Source: Alphaproteobacteria bacterium (lineage in GTDB: Bacteria; Pseudomonadota; Alphaproteobacteria; Micropepsales; Micropepsaceae). Taken from it: a DNA stretch of 58,804 nt. A model generated the notes under the pieces. The model ran no database searches, was not told the DNA's origin, and saw nothing but the letters and a program-made list of their open reading frames with translations. Where the stretch lies: the NCBI GenBank assembly GCA_015654635.1, contig JAATGP010000018.1, positions 1-58,804 of the forward strand, read 5' to 3'. This document shows positions 16,261-24,494 of this stretch, one piece after another. Every line of letters starts with the position of its first letter. Within the stretch, counting starts at the first letter, position 1. A program made the position numbers and the translations under genes.

Positions 16261-17250
16261 ATGGATCGGCGTACGGTATTGGGTTTGGGCGCGGCAGCGC
16301 TGACAACGATGGCGGCAAGGGCAGAAGTCATGAAAGCGGACGGTTCACTTTCGACCGATTCCACCGAAGTCATCACCCTATGGCCGGGTACGCCGCCGGG
16401 CGGCGAGGGCGTGAACCTCACCACCAGGATCATCGAGCGCTCCACCGATCCGGCGGCCATCAACGACCGTTATATCGACAGCATTGGCGTGCCGCTCCTC
16501 GCCGTCTTCCGTCCGGAAAAACCCGATGGCTCGGCCGTGCTGCTGGCGCCGGGCGGCGGCTACGTCCGCATCGTCATGGACAAGGAAGGCATCGAAACGG
16601 CGCGGCGGCTGAACGCTTCCGGTGTCACGGTTTTCATGCTGCGTTATCGCCTTCCGGCCGAAGGTTGGAAGAACGGTGCCGATGTGCCGCTGCAAGATGC
16701 CCAGCGCGCCATGCGCCTCATCCGTGCCAGGGCTGCGCAATATGGTCTCGATCCGGCGCGGATCGGCATCCTCGGCTTTTCGGCTGGCGGCCACGTCGCC
16801 GCCTCGCTCGCCACCTGCTTTGCCGATAAGGTCTATGTCCCGGTCGATGCCGCTGATAATCTCGATGCGCGTCCAGCTTTTGCCGGGTTGATGTATCCGG
16901 TCATTACCATGAGCGATGCGGCGCATAGCGGTTCGCGCAAAAACCTCATTGGGGAGCACAGCGCCGCCAACGCCATTGTGCATTATTCCGCCGATCAACG
17001 CATCACGGCGGCGACGCCGCCAAGCTTCATCTGCTGCGCCCTCGATGACACCACGGTACCGCCTATTGGCAATGCGGTTGCCATGGCCGTGGCGCTTCAC
17101 GCCGCCAGAATTCCCGTCGAGCTGCATGCGTTTCAGGAAGGTGGTCATGGCTTCGGTATTCGCGGCGCGCAAGGAAAGCCTTGCAGCGCTTGGCCCGATC
17201 TGTTCGTCGCCTGGGCCACGCGGGGCGGTTGGCTGGCGGCAAAAGCCTAG
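16261..17250 (+). CDS. Secreted alpha/beta hydrolase, esterase type
   Basis: The N-terminus MDRRTVLGLGAAALTTMAARA looks like a Tat signal peptide, so the enzyme is probably periplasmic. The body has an oxyanion-type segment (LLAPGGGYVRIV), the nucleophile elbow GFSAGGH, an acidic residue in CCALDDTTVPP and the catalytic His in FQEGGHGFGI. This matches BD-FAE/acetylxylan-esterase-like hydrolases acting on carbohydrate or small esters. A GGAGAGG ribosome site precedes ATG 16261; the open frame extends to 15934 but overlaps the divergent permease. Its end overlaps the convergent mannosyltransferase by four bases. Confidence 0.85.
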   Translation: MDRRTVLGLGAAALTTMAARAEVMKADGSLSTDSTEVITLWPGTPPGGEGVNLTTRIIERSTDPAAINDRYIDSIGVPLLAVFRPEKPDGSAVLLAPGGGYVRIVMDKEGIETARRLNASGVTVFMLRYRLPAEGWKNGADVPLQDAQRAMRLIRARAAQYGLDPARIGILGFSAGGHVAASLATCFADKVYVPVDAADNLDARPAFAGLMYPVITMSDAAHSGSRKNLIGEHSAANAIVHYSADQRITAATPPSFICCALDDTTVPPIGNAVAMAVALHAARIPVELHAFQEGGHGFGIRGAQGKPCSAWPDLFVAWATRGGWLAAKA

Positions 17251-18878
17251 TGCCAGACCGGCGTGCACGGCGCCGCCGCCACCGCGCCTTGTCCGGCCTC
17301 GAGCCGGTAGAGGGTGAGAAACTTTAGTCGCGGCGGGTGGATCGGCGTCGTGCGTTTAAGATCGGCATAGCCGCACATCACCTTGGTCGCCCAGTTCGCT
17401 GCGCCCGGCACGCCGGCAAAAAGGAAATCGGAATAGAGCATCTGCGCGCGCGCGCCTTGCGCCAGCGCGGGCAGGCTTGGCGTATCCGACAAAAGATAAA
17501 TCGGCCCTTTGGCGAGTTGGGTTTGAAGATCCTCGCGATCAAACAATATATCCACTTGGTAAGGCTTAGGCCGCAGCATCGGGTAATTGTCGAAACCCTC
17601 TTCGTCGAAGCTGTAGGCGTGGAATCCGGTTGGGAAGTGGCGATAGAGATATTTCGCCATCCGCATGTGCGGGCGGATGCCGAAGGGATAGACCGCCAGG
17701 AACAGCATCGCCGCTACCGCGCTCCAGCCGACAATTTTCGCCGCGATGGAATGGCGCCAAGCCCAAACCTGCTCGAACACCGGCAAAGGCCGTCCCGGTG
17801 CAAAGGCGAGCACCGGATAGCTGACGGCCAGGATCGCCAGCGGAAACAAAAACCGCTCTTCCTTATGACCGATCAGGCAGTGGGCGAGGAAGAACGGCAC
17901 CGTTACCCAGGTGATGATATGATGCGGGTTGCGCAGGCAGGCAATTACCATCGCGATCATCAACATCGCGGTGATGGGCGCGAAGATGGTGCCCGGCTCG
18001 AGGTAAAAATAGGCGAACCATGGTGCGCTACCGAATACCTTTGCGGCAACGCCCTGGATGATGTTCACATTGATGTACGTCCACGGCGGAAAGCACCAGA
18101 CGCCATAGCCCCAGCGGTCGATCAACGCCGACAGCGCCACGACAGAAAGCCCCGCCGCGCAAAAGCTGAGCAGCAAAGTCCAGCGGGCCCGCGCCTCAAA
18201 CGCCAGCCAGGCCAGCAAGCCAAGCACCAGGAAGGCGGCTTGGTAGCGGCACTCAAAGGCCGCGCCGCACAACAGCCCGGCCCAGACAAGCCGGCGCGCC
18301 GACCCGGCCCGCGCGCCGCGCACCGCGACGACCAGTGCCAGAGTGAAAAATGCCGCCGCCGCCGTCTCCGAAGCCGTGCGCACAAAGAGATAAGGCAGAA
18401 AGCCCATGAAGGGCAGCATCTTGGCAAAGGCAAAGCGCTCGTCTTGGCGCTTGAAATCATCCAGCAGGAAGCGCGCGAAGACGGCCAGCGCAACAAGCGA
18501 AAACGCGCCGGTGACCAATCGCAGCACGAACATCAGGTCAAACGCATCGCCGATCCCTAACAGCGTCAGCGGCTTGGCGATCAGGAAATAGAGGAAAGGC
18601 TGGAAAAAGGGCCGCGCCTTTGCACCGAATTCCCACGGCAGATCGGCGGCGCTGGTCAGACCCAGCTTCATCGCCATGAATTCGAGAATCTGGAAATGTT
18701 CGTCGGGAAAGAAAAAGGTCTCGCTGAACCATGCCGTAACAGCGGTTATGACGAGCAGCAGCAGCAGCGAACGGCGCAGTATGCCCTCGGGGCTTTTATC
18801 CGTCCGCAGCAGGTGCCAATGCGCCTTGCAGGCTTCAGCGCGAGCCAAGCCTCGTACCGGCGCAGCAAACAGGGCCAT
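17247..18878 (-). CDS. GT22-like (ALG9/PIG-B type) membrane mannosyltransferase
   Basis: A polytopic protein of 543 residues with about ten hydrophobic segments. The first membrane helix is followed by FFFPDEHFQILEFMAMKLGL, the acidic loop typical of GT-C glycosyltransferases of family 22, then WEFGAKARPFFQPFLYFL, which matches the GT22 pattern. Members use polyprenyl-phosphate sugars and add mannose or similar residues on the periplasmic face. It begins 14 bases after the dusA stop on the same strand, so the two are likely co-transcribed. Acceptor unknown. Confidence 0.78.
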   Translation of the reverse strand: MALFAAPVRGLARAEACKAHWHLLRTDKSPEGILRRSLLLLLVITAVTAWFSETFFFPDEHFQILEFMAMKLGLTSAADLPWEFGAKARPFFQPFLYFLIAKPLTLLGIGDAFDLMFVLRLVTGAFSLVALAVFARFLLDDFKRQDERFAFAKMLPFMGFLPYLFVRTASETAAAAFFTLALVVAVRGARAGSARRLVWAGLLCGAAFECRYQAAFLVLGLLAWLAFEARARWTLLLSFCAAGLSVVALSALIDRWGYGVWCFPPWTYINVNIIQGVAAKVFGSAPWFAYFYLEPGTIFAPITAMLMIAMVIACLRNPHHIITWVTVPFFLAHCLIGHKEERFLFPLAILAVSYPVLAFAPGRPLPVFEQVWAWRHSIAAKIVGWSAVAAMLFLAVYPFGIRPHMRMAKYLYRHFPTGFHAYSFDEEGFDNYPMLRPKPYQVDILFDREDLQTQLAKGPIYLLSDTPSLPALAQGARAQMLYSDFLFAGVPGAANWATKVMCGYADLKRTTPIHPPRLKFLTLYRLEAGQGAVAAAPCTPVWH

Positions 18879-18892
18879 GGTCTCTCCTCGTC

Positions 18893-19864
18893 CTACGCCA
18901 TACTGACGAAGGACAACGCTTCGCGCAGGACATCGACACCGGCCTCGTGTCGCGTTGCATTCTCGCTGAGATGGCGACGGAATTGACGCGCCCCCTTCCG
19001 GCCATGAAAGGCGCCCAGGATATGGCGGGTCAGCGCGTTCAGCGGCACGCCGTCCTCGCGCTGTTGTGCAACGTATTCGACAAACTCAACCATAGCCGCA
19101 TCAACGGAGCGTGGCACCCCGCCGAACAGTCTCGCATCAACGTCGGCCAGAAGGGCAGGCGATTGATAAGCCGCCCGCCCCAGCATCACGCCGTCGACAT
19201 GGGCCAGACAGGCCTCCGCAGCATCTAGGGTCTCTACTCCGCCATTGAGGACGATGGTCAGTTCGGGATTTTCGCGCTTCACCGCATAAACCAAGGCATA
19301 ATCGAGCGGCGGCACTTGGCGATTTTCCTTCGGCGATAGCCCGCCGAGAATGGCTTTGCGGGCATGCACCACAAAGATGCGGGCGCCGGCCTCTTTGCAG
19401 CGGGCAATCACGTTGCGCAGCGCCACCACGGGATCCTGATCGTCCACCCCGATCCGGCATTTGATGGTCACGGGAATGCGCACGCGCGCGGCCATGGCCG
19501 CCACGCAATCGGCCACCAGTTCCGGCTCGAGCATCAAGCAGGCCCCGAATTTTCCCGACTGCACCCGGTCGGAAGGGCAGCCGACATTGAGGTTAATCTC
19601 GTCATAGCCGAAATCTTCGCCGATCTCAGCCGCCTCGGCGAGAAGCGCCGGTTCTGAGCCACCGAGTTGCAGCGCGAGGGGATGTTCGCAGCTGTTAAAG
19701 CCCAACAGCTTCTTGCGGTCGCCTCGCAGCACGGCTTGGGCGGTCACCATCTCGGTATAAAGCCGAGCCTTGCCCGTAAGAATGCGATGGAACATCCGAC
19801 AATGCCGGTCCGTCCACTCCATCATAGGTGCAATACAAAATTTATGTGCTTGATATTGTTGCAT
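18893..19864 (-). CDS. dusA: tRNA-dihydrouridine(20/20a) synthase
   Basis: A flavoprotein that reduces uridine 20/20a in the tRNA D-loop. Visible features: CIAPMMEWTDRHCRMFHRIL at the N-terminus, MVTAQAVLRGD, LQLGGSEP, NLNVGCPSDRVQSGKFGACL with the catalytic Cys, KCRIGVDDQD and VHARKAILGGLSPKENR, all DusA-specific. ATG 19864 is used; a TTG at 19882 is in frame. The first codons (QQYQAHKF) are unusual and AT-rich compared with the rest, consistent with a 5' end rebuilt by an element inserted at the start of dusA. The integrase gene starts 126 bases away on the opposite strand. Confidence 0.95.
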   Translation of the reverse strand: MQQYQAHKFCIAPMMEWTDRHCRMFHRILTGKARLYTEMVTAQAVLRGDRKKLLGFNSCEHPLALQLGGSEPALLAEAAEIGEDFGYDEINLNVGCPSDRVQSGKFGACLMLEPELVADCVAAMAARVRIPVTIKCRIGVDDQDPVVALRNVIARCKEAGARIFVVHARKAILGGLSPKENRQVPPLDYALVYAVKRENPELTIVLNGGVETLDAAEACLAHVDGVMLGRAAYQSPALLADVDARLFGGVPRSVDAAMVEFVEYVAQQREDGVPLNALTRHILGAFHGRKGARQFRRHLSENATRHEAGVDVLREALSFVSMA

Positions 19865-19875
19865 TATTTGTATAT
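19801..19875. other. Candidate attachment site at the 5' end of dusA
   Basis: This covers the first codons of dusA and the junction with AT-rich DNA leading to the integrase. Integrases of the dusA-associated family insert at this position and keep dusA intact by supplying a replacement 5' end. The base composition changes sharply here. No second copy was recognised elsewhere in the window, so the exact core cannot be set. Confidence 0.45.
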
Positions 19876-19990
19876 GTTCCAAAGGCTTAGAGGGCCGCCA
19901 TCACACTTTTTTCTATCCGGAAATACGACCCTTTTCGCCACGTTTCGATGCCTGTGTGTGATGGATTCGTGATGGAAATGGTGGTTGCCG

Positions 19991-21052
19991 ATGGCCAACA
20001 TCCGACAGTTAGCATCTGGACACTGGCAGGTTCAAATCCGGCTGAAAGGCCGGAAGGTAACCGAGACTTTCCTCCGCCACGATCACGCCCGCGAATGGGC
20101 AACGGAATCCGAAGGCCAAATTGATAAGGGGCGGGCACCTAGTGGCAAGCGTGCAAGAGGGGCCAAGACGTTTGGTGCGCTGATCGATCTTCACATCGAC
20201 GACATGAATGAGGTTGGGAAGCCGCCACGTCGCTCCAAAAGTGCGACACTTGAGATGCTTCACCGTGAGCTTGGTGCGTTCAGACTTAACGAACTGGACC
20301 GTGAGCGTCTGATCACGTTCGGTCGACGGCGGGCTACGAATGGTGCGGGTCCCGTCACGCTGGGCCAGGATATCGGTGCCATCAAGCTTGTCCTTTCTCA
20401 TGCAGCCGCAGTGCATGGCGTGGAGATTACGGTTGAACCCGTCAACCTCGCACGTATAGCTTTGAAGCGTCTCGGGTTGATCGGAAAAGGCAATGAGCGT
20501 GATCGCCGACCCACAGAAGAAGAACTGAGCAAGCTGTTCGCGCACTTTGACTCAAACCCACGCCAATTGATCCCGATGAGTCGCATCATTAAATTCGCCA
20601 TCGCCACGGCGATGCGCCAGGAGGAGATATGCCGTGTGACCTGGAGCGATCTAAATGCGCGGACAAAGATGCTCACGATCCGGGATCGCAAAGATCCGCG
20701 CGAGAAAAAGGGCAACGATCAGCGAATTCCCTTGCTAGCCGTCACTGGCTACGATGCACTTGGATTAATCGAAGAACAACGATCGATCCGCAGCAATGAA
20801 GACGAGCGAATTTTCTCCTATGTTCACAAGTCGGCGGGAACGGCCTTCACGCGAGCCTGCAAAGAGCTAAAGATCGAGGATTTACATTTTCACGATCTTC
20901 GGCACGAGGGAACAAGCCGTTTATTCGAGGCAGGCTTTTCCATTCAGCAAGTAGCCCTCGTAACGGGACATAAAGACTGGAAGATGCTGCGCCGCTACAC
21001 GCACTTGCGGCCGGAAACTTTGCATTTAGTGGCCAGCATTAAGGCGGCATAG
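19991..21052 (+). CDS. Tyrosine recombinase (dusA-associated integrase type)
   Basis: It opens MANIRQLASGHWQVQIRLKG, the N-terminal pattern of phage-type integrases, and carries the catalytic set Arg209 (AMRQEEI), His301-x-x-Arg304 (HDLRHE), His327 (TGHKDW) and Tyr336 (RRYTHL). It would excise and integrate the mobile element that starts here. ATG 19991 is preferred over the upstream in-frame TTG at 19985. Its position next to the dusA 5' end, facing away, is that of dusA-associated integrases. Base composition is lower in GC than the chromosomal genes to the left. Confidence 0.93.
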   Translation: MANIRQLASGHWQVQIRLKGRKVTETFLRHDHAREWATESEGQIDKGRAPSGKRARGAKTFGALIDLHIDDMNEVGKPPRRSKSATLEMLHRELGAFRLNELDRERLITFGRRRATNGAGPVTLGQDIGAIKLVLSHAAAVHGVEITVEPVNLARIALKRLGLIGKGNERDRRPTEEELSKLFAHFDSNPRQLIPMSRIIKFAIATAMRQEEICRVTWSDLNARTKMLTIRDRKDPREKKGNDQRIPLLAVTGYDALGLIEEQRSIRSNEDERIFSYVHKSAGTAFTRACKELKIEDLHFHDLRHEGTSRLFEAGFSIQQVALVTGHKDWKMLRRYTHLRPETLHLVASIKAA

Positions 21053-21102
21053 TCCAGTTAAACCTTTCGCGGATAGCCGATCCGGCGCGTAAGAGGGTTT
21101 GG

Positions 21103-22632
21103 TCAAAGGCGGTCACCAGCCAGATCAATTGCCTTTCGCAATTCCGCTACTCTTGGGGTCATCGTGTCGTCATTGTCGAGTTGCCAATAGAGAAGGTGGG
21201 TGAAACGCCAGCTTTGTTTCTTGTTGGTCTTGCGAAGGTCTACATCCACAACTCCGGTGCCAAACAGCGTGCCGCCGACCGGCCCGGAGACAATATCACC
21301 GCAGAAAATAAGGTGGGCCGGGTCGTGAATGTTGGTCCACCGTACTGCGGAAAAGGGCGTCGCGTAGTGCAACTGCCAGCACCGCTTTTGTTTTTTTGCA
21401 TCGGTGAAAGGAAAGCTCATCAGCCGGGGTGGGGTTTCATTCAGGATGAAGCCAGCTGCCTCTGCCTCGGCAACGTTCTTTTCCTCCAGAATTTCGCGAA
21501 CCGGTGGACACACGGAGTATTGGCGGTTTTCAATTTTCTGCCGGAATGCTGTCATGTCGGTCGTCAGTAGGATATCCGAATGCGTCAGCGGACTACCCAC
21601 GGTCACAAAGTCTGTAATCAGCCAGCGTCGATCTTCTTTTCGATTGACCACACCATTTACTTTTGTTGGCTTTGGGCGAGCGCGCATCGCACGCTGGAAC
21701 GTCGTTTGCGCCGTGCGAAAATCCGCCAAAGTTTTGTCCTGGGGGGTATACTCTTCGGCGCGAAGCGCTGCCACGCAGCGTTCGATTTCGATGAGATGTT
21801 TGAAATCCGGATCGTCGATCGCAAAAGTATAGGCCTGTGGGCGCGACGCCCAATAATAGTTCAGCAGGTCATAACCCAGAATCGAACCCAGACTGTGACT
21901 GACCAGGAGGATGCGGTCATAGGTGCCGTCATGTAGCGCATCCAGCAGTGCCATTCCCCTTTCGCGGATTTCCTTGCGCGCCGCGACATTATCCGGCTTG
22001 GCCGTCGTGTAACGCACCACCCGGCCGAAATAGGGGACCACCAGATAATTCCCACCCAACGCGATGGCGCCGGCAACGAGTGGGCCGATCCAGGCCCAAT
22101 TATCTTTAAGCCATCCAAAATGGTTCACCCAGCCGTACGGGCAGAAACTCCAGGCGCAGGCTTCCGGTTTTATGACGGGAGCCGCCGCCAGATACAGGAT
22201 GGCCAGACAGGACAGCCATAGTACGGTCCATGCCAGCCGCAGTTTTGCGGGGACACGGTCGCACGGATTACGAAACAACAGCCCGCACACCCAGCTTTCC
22301 ACCTGCGCCAGTGTGGATCCGCTGGACAGATCGGCCCAATACAACTCAAAGAAATCTGTTCGGACACCCTCCTTGAAGGTTGTCGATGGCCGACTCTGTC
22401 TTGTGGTGATCCGGCGCAACTCCAGAGTGCCGGTCTTGTCATCCGGTTTGCTCCAGACTTCAGACGGGTCGTCGACCGTTGGATCCAGCACTGAGTCATC
22501 GGTTTGCCATGCCGCGCGGACAAAAGCGGTGATGGTATCCATAGGTTGCTGTTCGCCCATCCCGTGAATAACCACGACGGCCTGCTTGGGAAAATTGGCG
22601 GGCGGTGTCGGATTGGGTACTTCGTCGGCCAT
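21103..22632 (-). CDS. Membrane-anchored alpha/beta hydrolase (lipase-like), possible effector
   Basis: A 509-residue protein whose N-terminus has the lipase-like VVVIHGMGEQQP (oxyanion region) and, after two membrane segments (about residues 135-156 and 182-204), the nucleophile elbow RILLVSHSLGSILGYDLLNYY. A late THLLYW could supply the catalytic His. It is read in the same direction as the ubiquitin-like operon and starts about 150 bases after DUF6527, with an inverted repeat in the gap. In phage-defence loci, membrane lipases and hydrolases are common killing effectors. That role here is inference from architecture and context; no named family was recognised beyond the hydrolase fold. Confidence 0.7.
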   Translation of the reverse strand: MADEVPNPTPPANFPKQAVVVIHGMGEQQPMDTITAFVRAAWQTDDSVLDPTVDDPSEVWSKPDDKTGTLELRRITTRQSRPSTTFKEGVRTDFFELYWADLSSGSTLAQVESWVCGLLFRNPCDRVPAKLRLAWTVLWLSCLAILYLAAAPVIKPEACAWSFCPYGWVNHFGWLKDNWAWIGPLVAGAIALGGNYLVVPYFGRVVRYTTAKPDNVAARKEIRERGMALLDALHDGTYDRILLVSHSLGSILGYDLLNYYWASRPQAYTFAIDDPDFKHLIEIERCVAALRAEEYTPQDKTLADFRTAQTTFQRAMRARPKPTKVNGVVNRKEDRRWLITDFVTVGSPLTHSDILLTTDMTAFRQKIENRQYSVCPPVREILEEKNVAEAEAAGFILNETPPRLMSFPFTDAKKQKRCWQLHYATPFSAVRWTNIHDPAHLIFCGDIVSGPVGGTLFGTGVVDVDLRKTNKKQSWRFTHLLYWQLDNDDTMTPRVAELRKAIDLAGDRL

Positions 22633-22689
22633 TATTCGCCCCTACAAATTCAAACCCGGACCAAGGTAATCCTGCCACAAACGCTGGTG

Positions 22690-22710
22690 CAACTGAGGCG
22701 CTGTCAGTTG
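22690..22710. promoter_or_regulatory. Inverted repeat upstream of the membrane hydrolase
   Basis: CAACTGA (22690-22696) and TCAGTTG (22704-22710) are perfect inverted arms around seven bases, 58 bases before the hydrolase start. No T-run follows, so an operator or attenuating hairpin is more likely than a terminator. It could separate expression of the hydrolase from that of the conjugation genes. Confidence 0.45.
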
Positions 22711-22780
22711 CTGCGGCCCAGTGGGGGATTGCTGCGTTCGCCATTCCCGCGGTCATTTGAACGTCTTCCCTAGATTATTG

Positions 22781-23119
22781 CTACTCGCACCAAATCACCT
22801 TCCCATTTCTGAGCCAGAAATGGGACCGGCAGCCCGCTGCGAGCCAGACAGATGGATGAATCGTGACATGCCCTGCCTCGTTCAGGTGAAAATCCCATCT
22901 GGGTTTGACGCCTTCCAGCACCATCAGTTCGAGGCGCTGGCCGCAGCCACAGGGGCAATGCAAGCCGATGGACCAATCTTCACCGTCGTCGCGCGCAAGC
23001 GCCACCTTCAACCTCGGCAGCCGGGCGGGCAGGGTGTCACCGTCAAACACTTGAAGTCGGCGGCGTGGGGTTAGGGCAGCAGCCAGCTGGCGCCGCCACA
23101 GCGGCTTCGGTCTACGCAT
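22781..23119 (-). CDS. DUF6527 family protein, probable zinc-binding partner of the E1/E2 system
   Basis: A 112-residue protein with CPCGCG at 55-60, RWDFHLN, and a C-terminal IHPSVW...GCRSHFWLRNGKVIW in which Cys97 and His100 could complete a metal site. This is the DUF6527 pattern, which occurs beside bacterial multi-ubiquitin/E2/E1 genes. Its start overlaps the JAB-E1 stop by eight bases, so the genes are translationally coupled. A role as an adaptor or RING-like metal module is plausible but unproven. The basic, Arg-rich N-terminus (MRRPKPLWRRQL) may bind nucleic acid or a partner. Confidence 0.8.
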   Translation of the reverse strand: MRRPKPLWRRQLAAALTPRRRLQVFDGDTLPARLPRLKVALARDDGEDWSIGLHCPCGCGQRLELMVLEGVKPRWDFHLNEAGHVTIHPSVWLAAGCRSHFWLRNGKVIWCE

Positions 23120-24494
23120 CAGGGCCTCTCATGAACGCCGGTAATCCGATTAGCGGCTCCTGCGCGCCGGTGCCCAGCGCGAAGGAGTGGCGCGCCGCAA
23201 ACTGATCTTGCGGATAGCAATCCTCTTCGCCGGCGCAAAGCGTAAAAATGCTACGGGCGAATTTTGCATTGCTGTCGTGACGAAACGGAAACGCGCGCGC
23301 GATGAACTCCATCACACATGCCGAGGCAGCGCGCATGTTGAGGGAAATGACGGCCGGGGCCTGTTCGCCGGCACCCTGCAGGTAGCCATCATTTAGCTTG
23401 TGTCGGTAGGTCTCCGGCGCCGCCTGCGCCAGATATTCCGCTTCCAGCAACGCGGCCGTATAGACGCCCCGGTCCTGCAGGTTGGAACCGCCGGGAAAAA
23501 CGTAATCGATCCGGCCGCAGACCTCGGTGATCGACCGGCTCTCGCCCATGTGGGACAGGCAGGTGGGGATGGATACGCCGACATCAAAAAGTGGCATTAG
23601 GAAATGGGCACCGATGCGGTCGGCGATATGGCGGCCTTCGCAGGTGTCGACGCAGCTGAACAGAAGATCGGCGTCCGTGGCGGCCAGTATGGCTTCGCGG
23701 GTGGCAATGCTGCGCGGCACTTCCAGAACTTCACAGTCCATCCGGTAACGGCGGATCATCGCGCCAAAGGTCTCGACCTTGAGCGTGCCGGCTTCTGCGT
23801 CTTCCAGGGTCGAATTTAGGATGCGATTGAGGTTTTTGGTTTCGATGTGGTCGAAATCAATCAGAATAATCTCGCCGAATCCCAACCGCGCCAGTTGCTC
23901 GGCTACGATTGAGCCAGTACCAGACACGCCGATCACGCAGGCGCTCAGGCGTCCCAGCCAGGCCGTCATGCCGCTGGTGAAGGCCATCGGTCGCTTAGCG
24001 TTGTCCTGCCAGCTCAACCCGATGTCCTCGCCGGGTTGCAGCATCAGATCGACAGCGACAGGCTTTTCGCCATCTGAATATAGTCTGGCCCGCATCTGGC
24101 CGGTAGCAATCACAATGGCAGATCCGCACACCCGGTCTGTGCCCTGAAAAATCGCGGGCATTAGAACGTCGTCGCTCGCATCGTCGAGGGACGAGAAGAA
24201 CAATGCCCCTCCCGGGTGGGAGTGCACCGCGATAACCACCAGGTTCTCGGCTTCCGCCCGGCTGATGGCGGTCTCCACGAACTCGCCGGGCCAGGTGAGG
24301 TGGTCGATGGCCCGCCTGCAAGCATCATGCGGCACCTCAATCAGGTCGAAGGACAAAAGCTTGACCCTGCGCTGGCCGGCACGCCGGCACAGCAGCAGAG
24401 CCGCCGCTTCCAGACCATCACCCGGAAAGAGATGTCGATGCAGTCGCGCCTGGATCGGCGCCGAAATCACCAGCGTCGCGTTGCGGATGATCAC
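23112..24494 (-). CDS. JAB/MPN protease fused to ThiF/E1-like activating enzyme
   Basis: Residues 1-150 form a JAMM metalloprotease domain: Glu29, then HSHP with His91 and His93, Ser101 and Asp104, the full zinc and catalytic set. Residues about 170-330 form an E1/ThiF adenylation domain with ACVIGVSGTGSIVAEQLARLG, the acidic strand end IDFDHIE, the Asn/Arg pair in NLNRILN and Lys239. Candidate thioester cysteines are Cys281 and Cys326. A C-terminal CAGEEDC pair may bind metal. The fusion supplies both a ubiquitin-like processing or deconjugating protease and an activating enzyme. The GTG start at 24494 overlaps the stop of the Ubl-E2 gene (GTGA). Confidence 0.9.
   Translation of the reverse strand: MIIRNATLVISAPIQARLHRHLFPGDGLEAAALLLCRRAGQRRVKLLSFDLIEVPHDACRRAIDHLTWPGEFVETAISRAEAENLVVIAVHSHPGGALFFSSLDDASDDVLMPAIFQGTDRVCGSAIVIATGQMRARLYSDGEKPVAVDLMLQPGEDIGLSWQDNAKRPMAFTSGMTAWLGRLSACVIGVSGTGSIVAEQLARLGFGEIILIDFDHIETKNLNRILNSTLEDAEAGTLKVETFGAMIRRYRMDCEVLEVPRSIATREAILAATDADLLFSCVDTCEGRHIADRIGAHFLMPLFDVGVSIPTCLSHMGESRSITEVCGRIDYVFPGGSNLQDRGVYTAALLEAEYLAQAAPETYRHKLNDGYLQGAGEQAPAVISLNMRAASACVMEFIARAFPFRHDSNAKFARSIFTLCAGEEDCYPQDQFAARHSFALGTGAQEPLIGLPAFMRGPDA

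Noticed and set aside
17337..18560. 407-codon frame on the plus strand
   Set aside because: Antisense to the GT22-like mannosyltransferase; Arg/His/Gln-rich shadow.
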